The notes under the pieces were generated by a model that worked only from the letters and a program-made list of their open reading frames with translations, did no database searches and was not told the DNA's origin. 10,204 bases of DNA from Bacilli bacterium (GTDB lineage Bacteria; Bacillota_I; Bacilli_A; RF39; UBA660): positions 1 to 10,204 of the forward strand of contig JAFUBK010000154.1 in the NCBI GenBank assembly GCA_017460245.1. The letters run 5' to 3'. This document shows positions 1 to 6,678 of this stretch, piece by piece. The position numbers were made by a program, and so were the translations under genes. Each line of letters begins with the position of its first letter. Position 1 is the stretch's first letter.

Positions 1-164
1 AGATAGATTTTAAGTGGTAGTGGTTTTGATAGGTGTATGCAGAAAAGATAGCTATCTTTAGCTTTATTACAAATTATTTTATCTAATCTTCCATTTTGAA
101 AATATCTAAAATCTTCTTTGTTTAGATTAATTTGTTTTAATAAATATTCTAATTTATCATGCAT
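1..164 (-). CDS. polC: DNA polymerase III PolC-type alpha subunit, N-terminal fragment (runs off left edge)
   Basis: The first 54 codons of a minus-strand gene lie here; the rest is outside the window. PolC is the replicative DNA polymerase of low-GC Firmicutes and carries its own 3'-5' exonuclease. The fragment reads MHDKLEYLLKQINLNKEDF, then FQNGRLDKIICNKAKDSYLF and ends PLPLKIY. This follows the Bacillus PolC N-terminal pattern of an LLxQIN helix, a YFE/QxGxxxK stretch, a K-S/D-x-x-F strand and a hydrophobic LPxxIY strand. The start ATG (162-164) has an AAGGTG ribosome-binding site at 170-175, five bases upstream. It follows rnr by 35 nt on the same strand, with a possible promoter of its own in that gap. 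The assignment rests on a remembered family pattern over a short, fairly variable domain; the exonuclease and polymerase domains are not visible. Confidence 0.8.
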   Translation of the reverse strand, partial: MHDKLEYLLKQINLNKEDFRYFQNGRLDKIICNKAKDSYLFCIHLSKPLPLKIY

Positions 165-180
165 ATTATCACCTTATTTA

Positions 181-189
181 ATTATAACA
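181..189 (-). promoter_or_regulatory. Candidate extended -10 promoter for polC
   Basis: The minus strand reads TGTTATAAT: a perfect TATAAT (181-186) with the TGn extension. No good -35 is seen at 17 bp. It lies 16 nt upstream of the polC ATG, in the gap after rnr. The same placement is seen at other promoters in the window, but in such AT-rich DNA it could be chance, and polC could also be read from the rnr promoter. Confidence 0.4.
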
Positions 190-199
190 TAAAAAAGTT

Positions 200-2446
200 T
201 TATTTTTCGTTTCTAAAACTTTTTTTATACACCCTAGATGAGTTTTTTTCTAACAGTTCATCTGGTGTTTTGCCGAAGCTATGATATAAAATCAATTTTA
301 CATCATCTAATACTTCTGGATCAAAGACAAATATAATATCGCCAAATTTTAATTTTTTCTTTTGCTTTTGGTTAACAAAAGTATGGCTTTCACTTTTATA
401 AACATAACCTTTTTCTGTTAAATCTGTTAAATCTATTTTTGCTTCGATTAAATTGTTAACTATTAATTTAAGGCCATAGCGATTAATGTAGTTAATACTT
501 GCGATAAGCGGTCCTTCAAAATCTTCAATGTTTCTTTGAACAAATTGAATTTGTTTTAACTGATCAATTTCAGTCTCCGCATCATCGGCAGCTTTTTCTC
601 TTTCGGAAATATGATCGCAGATACTGGAAAGTTTTGATTCTATATCACTTATATTCTCTAATATTTCTTTTGTCTCTTCAGCACTTTTTGCATAGTTTAA
701 ATCAATTATGTAATCAATAATTATGTGATTGATTAAATCGGCACATCTTCTAATTGGTGAAGTAAAATGGGAATAATCATTTTCTGAAAGGCCAAAATGT
801 CCGATATTTACTTTGGAATATTCGGCTTTTTTCATTACTCTTAGTAAAACGTTTGATACAGCACTATATTCAGAGTCATTACTTATAGTTGTTAGTATTG
901 GTAGTAGTTGTGATGGTTTTACATCTTTTCCTTTTTCAATTATTTTTAAAACGTTTTCTATTGATTTCCTGTTACCAAGATCTTGCTCTTTTAAAACTTC
1001 TAATATGGTTTTTAAGTCTTTTGAATTTGGTGAAGGATGAACTCTATAAATAAATGGGTAATCTAAATAACCAAAGTGCTGGGTAACTTCGATATTAGCG
1101 GCTATCATAAAATTTTCAATTATTTTTTCAGCTTCTCCTTGATGGCGTTCTTTTATATCTATTGGGTTACCATATTTATCAGTTTTTATTTTTAATTCTC
1201 TACTATCAAAGTCAAGGCTTCCTTTTTCTTTACGTTTTTGACTTATTAATTTAGATAATTTACGCATATGTCTAAGACTTTCTTCAAAAATTTCATAGTC
1301 TTTTATTTTGTTACCATCAAAAATTTTATTTACGTCGTCATAATTCATTTTTTTCTTTGATTTAATGACACTTTTATAAATACTAGAGGATAATAAATTT
1401 CCTTCATTGTCGAAAAACATTTCAACTGTTTTTGCTAGACGTTCTTGATTTGGGTTTAGTGAACAAATTCCGTTTGACATAATGTGTGGAAACATAGGAA
1501 ATACTGAATCGGCTAGATATGCAGAGTTACCTCTTTTTATTGCTTCCTCTATTAAGATTGTGTTATTTTTTACAAAATGTGAGACGTCAGCAATACTAAC
1601 TTTTAAAATATATCCATCTTTGACTTTTTGTATGGATACGGCATCATCAATGTCTTTGGTATCTATACCATCTATTGTAAAAGTTAATTCTTGGGTTAAA
1701 TCCCTGCGATCTTCTTTTTCTTTTTCTGTTACTGTTGTAGGAAGTTTGGCAACTATTTTATTTATTTTGTCTGAAAATTCATTATCAAATCCATATTTTA
1801 ATCCTACTGCTTTTATTTGATTTTTTGGGTCATCTTGGTGTCCAACTATTTTACTTAAAACCCCATCAAAATATAATTTTCCATCTATATTGTGAATAAT
1901 TTTTGATCCAACTGAAGCTATAACTAGCGTACCTTCTACTAAGTTACTGCACTTTTTTGTATCTAATTGAAAATTTACATTAGTGTTTATTCCATATATT
2001 TCAAAAATACCATTTCCTATATATTTATATATTTCACTTATGGAAGCGCGCTTTAATATTTTTTCGACTCTCGCAGTTTTCCTTCCATAATGCCTATTTC
2101 CGGTTGGAATAATCATAACAAAATCGTTGTTAAGAGCCCCATTTAAATCTTCATTTTGGACAATATATTTTGTCTTGACATTATCATCAATTACGGTAAC
2201 ATACCCACTACCTCTTTTGGAAATTGATATTTTTCCACACGAATAAATATTATCATCAATAGTGTGATAAAAACCTTTTTCATCTTGGTATAAATAACCA
2301 TTACATTCTAATTCATCAATTTCTTCATTAAAAAAATTAACTTCCTCTTCGCCAGAAATACCAAGTTTTCTACGCAACTGATCTTTAGTTAATTTTTTCC
2401 CCATTTTATTCATATAGTTTATTATTGCACGACCTAAACTGCTCAT
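200..2446 (-). CDS. rnr: Ribonuclease R (RNB-family 3'-5' exoribonuclease)
   Basis: RNase R degrades structured RNA processively from the 3' end in the cytoplasm and works in RNA quality control and tmRNA-linked decay. The 748-residue length is normal for the family. Domains in order: an N-terminal winged-helix segment (about 1-65), two cold-shock RNA-binding domains (about 66-225), the RNB catalytic domain (about 247-575) and a C-terminal S1 domain (about 643-720) with a basic tail. The metal-binding catalytic cluster is visible as TIDGIDTKDIDDAV (D259, D265, D267, D268), and the conserved SHFTSPIRR block is at 559-567. The start is ATG with AGGGGG six bases upstream (2453-2458). In many Firmicutes rnr sits with secG and smpB; here it is followed by polC. 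It has its own promoter and a terminator upstream, so it begins a transcription unit. Confidence 0.97.
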   Translation of the reverse strand: MSSLGRAIINYMNKMGKKLTKDQLRRKLGISGEEEVNFFNEEIDELECNGYLYQDEKGFYHTIDDNIYSCGKISISKRGSGYVTVIDDNVKTKYIVQNEDLNGALNNDFVMIIPTGNRHYGRKTARVEKILKRASISEIYKYIGNGIFEIYGINTNVNFQLDTKKCSNLVEGTLVIASVGSKIIHNIDGKLYFDGVLSKIVGHQDDPKNQIKAVGLKYGFDNEFSDKINKIVAKLPTTVTEKEKEDRRDLTQELTFTIDGIDTKDIDDAVSIQKVKDGYILKVSIADVSHFVKNNTILIEEAIKRGNSAYLADSVFPMFPHIMSNGICSLNPNQERLAKTVEMFFDNEGNLLSSSIYKSVIKSKKKMNYDDVNKIFDGNKIKDYEIFEESLRHMRKLSKLISQKRKEKGSLDFDSRELKIKTDKYGNPIDIKERHQGEAEKIIENFMIAANIEVTQHFGYLDYPFIYRVHPSPNSKDLKTILEVLKEQDLGNRKSIENVLKIIEKGKDVKPSQLLPILTTISNDSEYSAVSNVLLRVMKKAEYSKVNIGHFGLSENDYSHFTSPIRRCADLINHIIIDYIIDLNYAKSAEETKEILENISDIESKLSSICDHISEREKAADDAETEIDQLKQIQFVQRNIEDFEGPLIASINYINRYGLKLIVNNLIEAKIDLTDLTEKGYVYKSESHTFVNQKQKKKLKFGDIIFVFDPEVLDDVKLILYHSFGKTPDELLEKNSSRVYKKSFRNEK

Positions 2447-2469
2447 GATGTACCCCCTACCTTATTTCA

Positions 2470-2498
2470 ATTATACTAAAAGTTTATAATTATAGCAA
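2470..2498 (-). promoter_or_regulatory. Sigma-A type promoter of rnr
   Basis: On the minus strand, TTGCTA (2493-2498) is followed after exactly 17 bp by TATAAT (2470-2475). The -10 is a perfect consensus and the -35 matches TTGACA at four of six positions. It lies 23 nt upstream of the rnr ATG, giving a very short leader, and begins directly after the terminator of the preceding operon. Confidence 0.75.
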
Positions 2499-2528
2499 TA
2501 GAAAAGAGCTAGTTTACACTAACTCTTT
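2499..2528 (-). terminator. Terminator overlapping the stop codon of the DUF1292-like gene
   Basis: The minus strand can form an 11-bp stem, AAAGAGTTAGT with ACTAGCTCTTT (2518-2528 and 2503-2513), containing one G-U pair and a four-base loop. The TAA stop codon begins in the loop. The U-rich tail (TTTTCTATT) is imperfect, so termination may be leaky towards rnr. Confidence 0.65.
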
Positions 2529-2804
2529 TAATTTTTCTGGATTGTCAAGGTATTCTTTTGCTTCTGGAACTAGCATTGGAATTACAACTTTTAATATTTC
2601 TTGATCTTCAATAAATTCGACATAATCTATACCATCTTTAGTATATTCACACAATACTTTTACTTCTTCAGTAATATCTTCTCCATCTGCAGTTACACCC
2701 ATTACATATTTATATGTTTCATTGTTGTAAACTGTTTCGGCCATTTTCAACCACTTAGTGCCATCGGCTAAAGTAATTAAAGTAATGTTTTCTTCATTTA
2801 TCAT
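2514..2804 (-). CDS. Small DUF1292-like protein of unknown function
   Basis: This is a 96-residue, acidic, cytoplasmic-looking protein without a signal peptide or membrane helix. The pattern resembles DUF1292 (YrzB-like) proteins: an early strand ITLITLADGTKW, a central strand block ETYKYVMG, then VKVLCEY with DGIDYVEFIEDQEILKVV, an acidic segment ending in a hydrophobic stretch. The match is by pattern only and a distant or unrelated family is possible. Its ATG overlaps the TGA of the gene upstream as ATGA, and a perfect AAGGAGGT (2813-2820) lies inside the end of that gene, so the two are almost certainly co-transcribed and translationally coupled. A terminator overlaps its stop codon. DUF1292 proteins have no established biochemical function, so the role of this one, perhaps linked to the membrane protein, is unknown. 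Confidence 0.85.
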   Translation of the reverse strand: MINEENITLITLADGTKWLKMAETVYNNETYKYVMGVTADGEDITEEVKVLCEYTKDGIDYVEFIEDQEILKVVIPMLVPEAKEYLDNPEKLKELV

Positions 2805-4735
2805 CTTGAGCGACCTCCTTCAAGAATATCTCTTACCTCATCTACACTCTGATGTCCCATACCGGTTTCGCCGTTCCACTCTCTCAGACTTCCACCGGTT
2901 TCTTGCATTGTATCAAGAACTTGCTGCTGACTCATACCTTCTGTTGAAATTGACTGACCGTCTGCAGTATATATATCGGCAGCATTTACAATATAATCAG
3001 GAGTTGTTGTTAACGTGTCGACTCCTGCCTGAGCTTGACTAGCTGTAATGTGTACAGGATGTCCTGCACCACTTAACATACTTGGATCGAATTGAGAAGG
3101 TGTACTGTTTGCAAGATCAGTTACAGCAGTCATACTACTTGGATCAACACTGTCAACAGGGATGCCAGCTTGGGCAGTTTGAACAATATTATTTACAAAA
3201 GACGGATCACTTGTTACTTGCTGAGCAACACTCGCGTCACCGGTCATAGCAACACTGGCAAGGGCAGCAGTTAGAGCAATAGCACCAGCAGCAGCACAAG
3301 CTATAACGATAAATTTTTTCTTATTGTTCTTTATCCAATTTTTAAGTCTATCCCTTAGTCTTGCGGGAGGTTGTTCTTCAGAAACTTTTACAATAGCTTT
3401 TGATGGGTTTGGGACATGAACAATTCGTTTGTCTGGATCAATTGTATCCATTTCTTTTGGTTTTTCACTTTGTTTTTCTGGATTGTTTCTTTCATAGAAT
3501 TTTTTTCTACCTTCTTTGGCTTGCTCTGGATATTTACTAATATAGTCTTCGGCTTGCTCTAAGGTTGTTATTCCAACTATGTTGTTTAATTCAGGGTTTG
3601 CAGCTATTACTTGTTCTAAATTTGGATTAGATCTTAATTTGCCCGCATATTCTACTAAATACTCAGCATAAGGGTCTACCGGTCCAAACATTTCTTGGCT
3701 TTCGTCGTTTTGTTGTTTTGGTTTTACAACTTCTCTATCGCCGGCTTTCATTTTTTCTATAGTTTCGTTACGCACTTGTTCATATTCTGGTTTGTTCATA
3801 TAGTCAGTATATAAATTTATAACTTCATCTTCGGTTAAACTGCTCACGTCATATCCTTTAGTTGTGGTTGTATCTAAATATGTAAAGAACTTATATGCCT
3901 GGTCTAGCTGGTCTTTTTTATTAATTTCAGCTTGTCTTTCGGCAGCTTTTTCTTTTCTTTCGTTCGTGTATTCGATAGCTCTTGAGCCTTGTAACAAAGC
4001 AATTGAATTTAAAACTTTATCTAATTCTTCTTGCAATTTTACTCTTTCTTCACTCGAACCTAAATCAACTTCTGTAGCATTTACACCATAAGTTGCGGCA
4101 ATAGCGTCTCTCGCATCTGTTCTTTCAGCACCAATTTCTTTTAATCTTTGACGTATTTCTTCTTCTTTTTTGCGTAAATTTGCAATTTGCGTATTATAGT
4201 CTTCTTGAACTTCTTTTTCAGTTTCTTGTTTTAAGTTAGGTATAATTACTTCTCTGTTGCCGGCTTTCATTTTTTCTATAGTTTCATTACGCATTTGTTC
4301 ATATTCTGCTTTGTTCATAAAGTCATTATACAAATTTATAACTTCATCTTCTGTTAAACCATCAAGTTTATAGCCTTGCGAAGTAGCTGTATCTACATAT
4401 GTAAAAAATTTAAAGGCTTGTTGAAGCAGTCCGTTTCTATTAATTTCAGCTTCACGCATTACTCTTCTTTGTTTATCGGCTTCAATTCTTTCTTGTCTTC
4501 TGGTTTCGAAAAGAGTGTTTTTTTGTTGTCTTATTTGTTCAAGTTCTGATTGCAAGTTTGTTCTTTCTTCACTAGATCCTAGATCAACTTCTGTGGCATT
4601 CACGCCATATGTTTCGGCAGTAACGTTTCTAGCTTCGGTTCTTTCGTTAGCTATTTGAGCTAAACGTTGGTTTATTTCAGCTTCGCGTCTTTCTAATTCT
4701 GCCATTTGATTTTCATAATTCATTTCTTGAGGCAT
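2801..4735 (-). CDS. Unrecognised single-pass membrane protein with two tandem 173-residue repeats
   Basis: I do not recognise this 644-residue protein. Residues 8-164 and 181-337 are two copies of one unit, aligned without gaps at an offset of 173 residues, with about 91 of 157 positions identical by hand count. Each unit opens with a charged, Glu/Arg/Gln-rich, probably coiled-coil helix, then the block YGVNATEVDLGSSEER (43-58, 216-231), a FFTY-D-T-GY segment, TEDEVINLY (128-136, 301-309) and NETIEKMKAG (150-159, 323-332). A linker (about 338-458) rich in Pro, Glu and Lys follows. A basic stretch RLRDRLKNWIKNNKKK (459-474) precedes one transmembrane helix (about 475-497), predicting the repeats inside the cell and the Ser/Thr/Gly/Gln-rich tail (498-644, no cysteine) outside. 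The start ATG has a strong AGGAGG (4741-4748) and a consensus-like promoter. The stop TGA overlaps the next gene. A scaffold or envelope role is only a guess. Confidence 0.93.
   Translation of the reverse strand: MPQEMNYENQMAELERREAEINQRLAQIANERTEARNVTAETYGVNATEVDLGSSEERTNLQSELEQIRQQKNTLFETRRQERIEADKQRRVMREAEINRNGLLQQAFKFFTYVDTATSQGYKLDGLTEDEVINLYNDFMNKAEYEQMRNETIEKMKAGNREVIIPNLKQETEKEVQEDYNTQIANLRKKEEEIRQRLKEIGAERTDARDAIAATYGVNATEVDLGSSEERVKLQEELDKVLNSIALLQGSRAIEYTNERKEKAAERQAEINKKDQLDQAYKFFTYLDTTTTKGYDVSSLTEDEVINLYTDYMNKPEYEQVRNETIEKMKAGDREVVKPKQQNDESQEMFGPVDPYAEYLVEYAGKLRSNPNLEQVIAANPELNNIVGITTLEQAEDYISKYPEQAKEGRKKFYERNNPEKQSEKPKEMDTIDPDKRIVHVPNPSKAIVKVSEEQPPARLRDRLKNWIKNNKKKFIVIACAAAGAIALTAALASVAMTGDASVAQQVTSDPSFVNNIVQTAQAGIPVDSVDPSSMTAVTDLANSTPSQFDPSMLSGAGHPVHITASQAQAGVDTLTTTPDYIVNAADIYTADGQSISTEGMSQQQVLDTMQETGGSLREWNGETGMGHQSVDEVRDILEGGRSR
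2813..2820 (-). promoter_or_regulatory. Ribosome-binding site inside the upstream gene (coupled start)
   Basis: AAGGAGGT is a perfect Shine-Dalgarno sequence, eight bases before the ATG of the DUF1292-like gene. It lies within the last codons of the membrane-protein gene and fixes the start used at the ATGA overlap. Confidence 0.85.
3725..4195 (-). repeat. Second copy of the 173-residue tandem unit (residues 181-337)
   Basis: This copy is in exact register with the first at an offset of 519 bp. Some stretches are nearly identical in DNA as well: of roughly 65 bases starting at 3741, only about four differ from those starting at 4260. Other stretches differ at many third positions. Confidence 0.9.
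4244..4714 (-). repeat. First copy of the 173-residue tandem unit (residues 8-164)
   Basis: This is the partner of the copy at 3725-4195. The shared protein blocks are YGVNATEVDLGSSEER, TEDEVINLY and NETIEKMKAG. The central coiled-coil part (about residues 69-97) is the most diverged. Confidence 0.9.
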
Positions 4736-4759
4736 AATTCCTCCTCCTTATCTAGGTTA

Positions 4760-4788
4760 ATTATAGCATAATTAGTAACAATTCGCAA
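4760..4788 (-). promoter_or_regulatory. Extended -10 promoter of the membrane-protein / DUF1292-like operon
   Basis: On the minus strand, TTGCGA (4783-4788) is followed after 17 bp by TATAAT (4760-4765), with TGC directly before the -10. It lies 24 nt upstream of the start codon and just after the prmC terminator. Confidence 0.78.
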
Positions 4789-4794
4789 TTTTAT

Positions 4795-4822
4795 AAAAAA
4801 AAAGCTATTTCTGAGTAGCTTT
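4795..4822 (-). terminator. Rho-independent terminator of the prfA-prmC unit
   Basis: The minus strand forms AAAGCTA (4816-4822), an eight-base loop, and TAGCTTT (4801-4807), followed by a run of T residues (4795-4800). It begins three bases after the TAA at 4826-4828 that ends the full-length prmC frame, which supports that TAA as the ancestral stop of the gene. Confidence 0.8.
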
Positions 4823-4825
4823 AAT

Positions 4826-5020
4826 TTACAATATATTTACAAATATGAAAATGTATCTATTTTCACCTGGTAAATCTTTTTCTATAGATATTATAGATTC
4901 AGGAAAATATTTTTTTGCTATTTGTGTTATTTTTTTTTCTTGGTATCTACCAATTTCAAAGGCTATTAATGCTTTTTCATTAATATTGTTTTGGGCATTA
5001 GATAATATTTTTTCTTAAAA
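4826..5020 (-). pseudogene. prmC: Detached C-terminal part of prmC, behind two in-frame TAA codons
   Basis: Continuing the prmC frame past the first TAA (5021-5023) gives Phe, a second TAA (5015-5017), and then 62 sense codons to a third TAA at 4826-4828. The translated segment is plainly the PrmC C-terminus: EKILSNAQNNINEKALIAFE, then IGRYQ, a helix ending in IAKKYFP, and KDLPGENRYIFIF, matching the family's FEIGxxQ strand and KDLxGxxRxIxI hairpin. This part forms the last strands of the methyltransferase fold. No start codon with a ribosome-binding site is visible after the stops, so it is unlikely to be translated independently. In relatives the interrupted spot usually reads GL-x-FY, so TAA-TTT-TAA could derive from TAT-TTT-TAT by two T-to-A changes; that ancestral sequence is inferred, not seen. 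Confidence 0.8.
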
Positions 5021-5542
5021 TTATAATCCTTCATTTTCAGCGAATAACGCAATAGCTGGTTCATTATTTTTTACGATGTCTTCAATGTTTTCATCATATG
5101 CAATATATGGTTGATTACTTATTATAACATCATATTTTTCAGTTACATTTTCTAACATATCGCTTTTGAAAAAGTTAATGTTTGTGTTGTTTATTTTAGC
5201 GTTTTCTTTAGCGGTTTCTAAGGCTTTTTCAGAAATATCTACAGCGTCAACTTTGCAATTTAATTCTTTTTTTAGGGTTATTGCGATAGCACCACTACCA
5301 GTTCCTAAGTCAATGATTTTTGGATTTTGGAAATATTTATTTATATAATTTATTGTTTTTTGTACTAATAGTTCTGTTTCAAATCTTGGTATTAATACAT
5401 TAGGGTTTACTTTTATAGTGTTTCCATAGAAATTGACATTTCCAACAATATATTGAACTGGAAGACCTTGTTTTAACTTTTGCAAACCTTCTTCTAATTT
5501 ATCTTTTTCTAAATATTTTTGTAAATATTCAATATCTGTCAT
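5021..5542 (-). CDS. prmC: Release factor glutamine methyltransferase PrmC, prematurely stopped (likely pseudogene)
   Basis: PrmC (HemK) uses S-adenosylmethionine to N5-methylate the glutamine of the GGQ motif in RF1 and RF2. The open 173 residues show PVQYIVGNVNFYG (28-40), PRFETELLV (52-60), the SAM-binding loop DLGTGSGAIAI (78-88) and an acidic motif VDIS (101-104). Three things are odd. The catalytic NPPY reads NQPY (143-146). Only about 27 residues precede PVQYI, far fewer than the usual 70 or so of the N-terminal domain. The frame stops right after FAENEGL, while homologous sequence continues in frame to 4826. Full PrmC is about 280 residues; the restored frame here would be 238. The ATG overlaps the prfA stop as TAATG, the classic prfA-prmC arrangement. 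Without the last strands of the fold a stable enzyme is doubtful. I favour a recent pseudogene; readthrough or sequencing error remain possible. Confidence 0.85.
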   Translation of the reverse strand: MTDIEYLQKYLEKDKLEEGLQKLKQGLPVQYIVGNVNFYGNTIKVNPNVLIPRFETELLVQKTINYINKYFQNPKIIDLGTGSGAIAITLKKELNCKVDAVDISEKALETAKENAKINNTNINFFKSDMLENVTEKYDVIISNQPYIAYDENIEDIVKNNEPAIALFAENEGL

Positions 5543-6597
5543 TACTCACCTCTTAATTTACGGTTTTGGTCTTCGGTAATTAAAGCGGTGATAATTTCTT
5601 CTAAGTTTCCTTCCATTACTCTATCTAGGTTTTTGGTTGTAAATCCTATTCTGTGGTCAGTAACTCTATTTTGAGGATAGTTATAAGTCCTTATTTTTTC
5701 TGATCTGTCGCCAGTGCCTATTTTGTTTCTTCTTTCTTCACCAAGTTCTTCTTCTTGCTTTCTTATTTCTTCTTCATAAAGACGAGTTCTAAGCATTTGC
5801 ATACATTTTTCTTTGTTTTGGATTTGACTTCTTTCGTTTTGGCAAGTTACAACAATTCCTGATGGAATATGGGTTATTCTAACAGCACTGTCAGTTGTGT
5901 TTACGCATTGTCCTCCAGCACCAGTACTTCTATATACATCGATTCTTAAATCACCTGGCTTGATTTCTACGTCTACTTCTTCAGCTTCTGGCATTACTAA
6001 AACCGTGGCAGTTGAAGTGTGCACTCTACCTTGAGTTTCAGTTACTGGTACCCTTTGAACTCTATGTGCACCAGATTCATATTTTAATTTTGAATAAACA
6101 CTTTCACCTTTTACCATAAACTGTACTAGTGGAAATCCGCCCATATCTGAATGTTCTTCAGAGATAACTTCTAGCTTCCATCCTTCTTTTTCGGCATATT
6201 TTGTATACATTCTGTAAAGGTCACCAGCAAAAATATTTGCTTCATCGCCACCAGCAGCGCCCCTTATTTCAACGATAACATTTTTTTCGTCATTTGGATC
6301 TTTTGGAAGTAAAATTATTTCTAAATTCGATTCTAGCTTTTCTTTTTCTTTAGTTAATCTTTCTATTTCTTCTTTAGCAAACTGCATTAGTTCGCTATCT
6401 TTAGTTAATTCTTCAGCATCTTCTAGATCTAATTGGATTTTTTTATATGTTTGATATGCTTCATAAGCTTCTTTTAATGAAGCTTGTTCTTTCGATAAGC
6501 TAGTAGTTTTTTTTATATCGCTTAAAACTTCTGGTTTGGTAAGTTCTTCAGTAAGTTCATTATATCTTTCTTCTATGGCTTGTAATCTTTCTATCAT
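5542..6597 (-). CDS. prfA: Peptide chain release factor 1
   Basis: RF1 recognises UAA and UAG in the ribosomal A site and triggers peptide release. At 351 residues it is of typical length. The N-terminal coiled-coil domain covers about 1-100. The block EIRGAAGGDEANIFAGDLYR is at 110-129, and the stop-codon-reading PxT tripeptide is PVT at 184-186 within RVPVTETQGRVHTS. The catalytic GGQ is at 228-230 in STGAGGQCVNTTDSAVRITH. The residue after GGQ is Cys where His is most familiar; I recall Cys in other Firmicute RF1 proteins, so activity need not be affected. The PxT tripeptide and the NTTDSAV stretch separate it from RF2. The start ATG has a GGAGG-containing site (6603-6612). It has its own promoter, follows rpoE, and overlaps prmC by one base, forming one operon. 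Confidence 0.98.
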   Translation of the reverse strand: MIERLQAIEERYNELTEELTKPEVLSDIKKTTSLSKEQASLKEAYEAYQTYKKIQLDLEDAEELTKDSELMQFAKEEIERLTKEKEKLESNLEIILLPKDPNDEKNVIVEIRGAAGGDEANIFAGDLYRMYTKYAEKEGWKLEVISEEHSDMGGFPLVQFMVKGESVYSKLKYESGAHRVQRVPVTETQGRVHTSTATVLVMPEAEEVDVEIKPGDLRIDVYRSTGAGGQCVNTTDSAVRITHIPSGIVVTCQNERSQIQNKEKCMQMLRTRLYEEEIRKQEEELGEERRNKIGTGDRSEKIRTYNYPQNRVTDHRIGFTTKNLDRVMEGNLEEIITALITEDQNRKLRGE

Positions 6598-6622
6598 ATT
6601 TAATCACCCTCCGGCCTTTTAA

Positions 6623-6651
6623 ATTATACTATATTTTATTTGTTTTATCAA
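6623..6651 (-). promoter_or_regulatory. Sigma-A type promoter of prfA-prmC
   Basis: On the minus strand, TTGATA (6646-6651) is followed after 17 bp by TATAAT (6623-6628). The -35 matches at five of six positions and the -10 at all six, making this the best promoter in the window. It lies 25 nt upstream of the prfA ATG, immediately after the rpoE terminator. Confidence 0.85.
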
Positions 6652-6653
6652 AC

Positions 6654-6678
6654 AAAAAGAATTAGTCTTCTAATTCTT
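6654..6678 (-). terminator. Terminator overlapping the rpoE stop codon
   Basis: The minus strand forms a perfect nine-base stem, AAGAATTAG (6670-6678) with CTAATTCTT (6657-6665), around an AAGA loop, followed by TTTGTTTG. The 5' arm encodes the last rpoE codons and the TAA stop lies in the 3' arm, so a terminating ribosome would cover the hairpin. The stem is AT-rich and may be weak. Confidence 0.7.

Noticed and set aside
1482..1820. Plus-strand open frame of 112 codons inside rnr, and similar plus-strand frames at 813-1040, 2758-3042, 3092-3274 and 3864-4091
   Set aside because: They are antisense to well-supported genes, show no family pattern, and lack convincing start sites.
3725..4714. 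The 519-bp periodicity as a CRISPR or mobile-element repeat
   Set aside because: The repeats are coding, in exact register within one protein, with no spacers, inverted ends or transposase.
5012..5026. Alternative genetic code or frameshift as the reason for the stops in prmC
   Set aside because: TAA ends nearly every other gene here, including rnr, prfA, rpoE and the PBP, so it is a stop. The PrmC homology is in one frame on both sides of the stops, so no frameshift is needed; the -1 frame gives non-homologous sequence.
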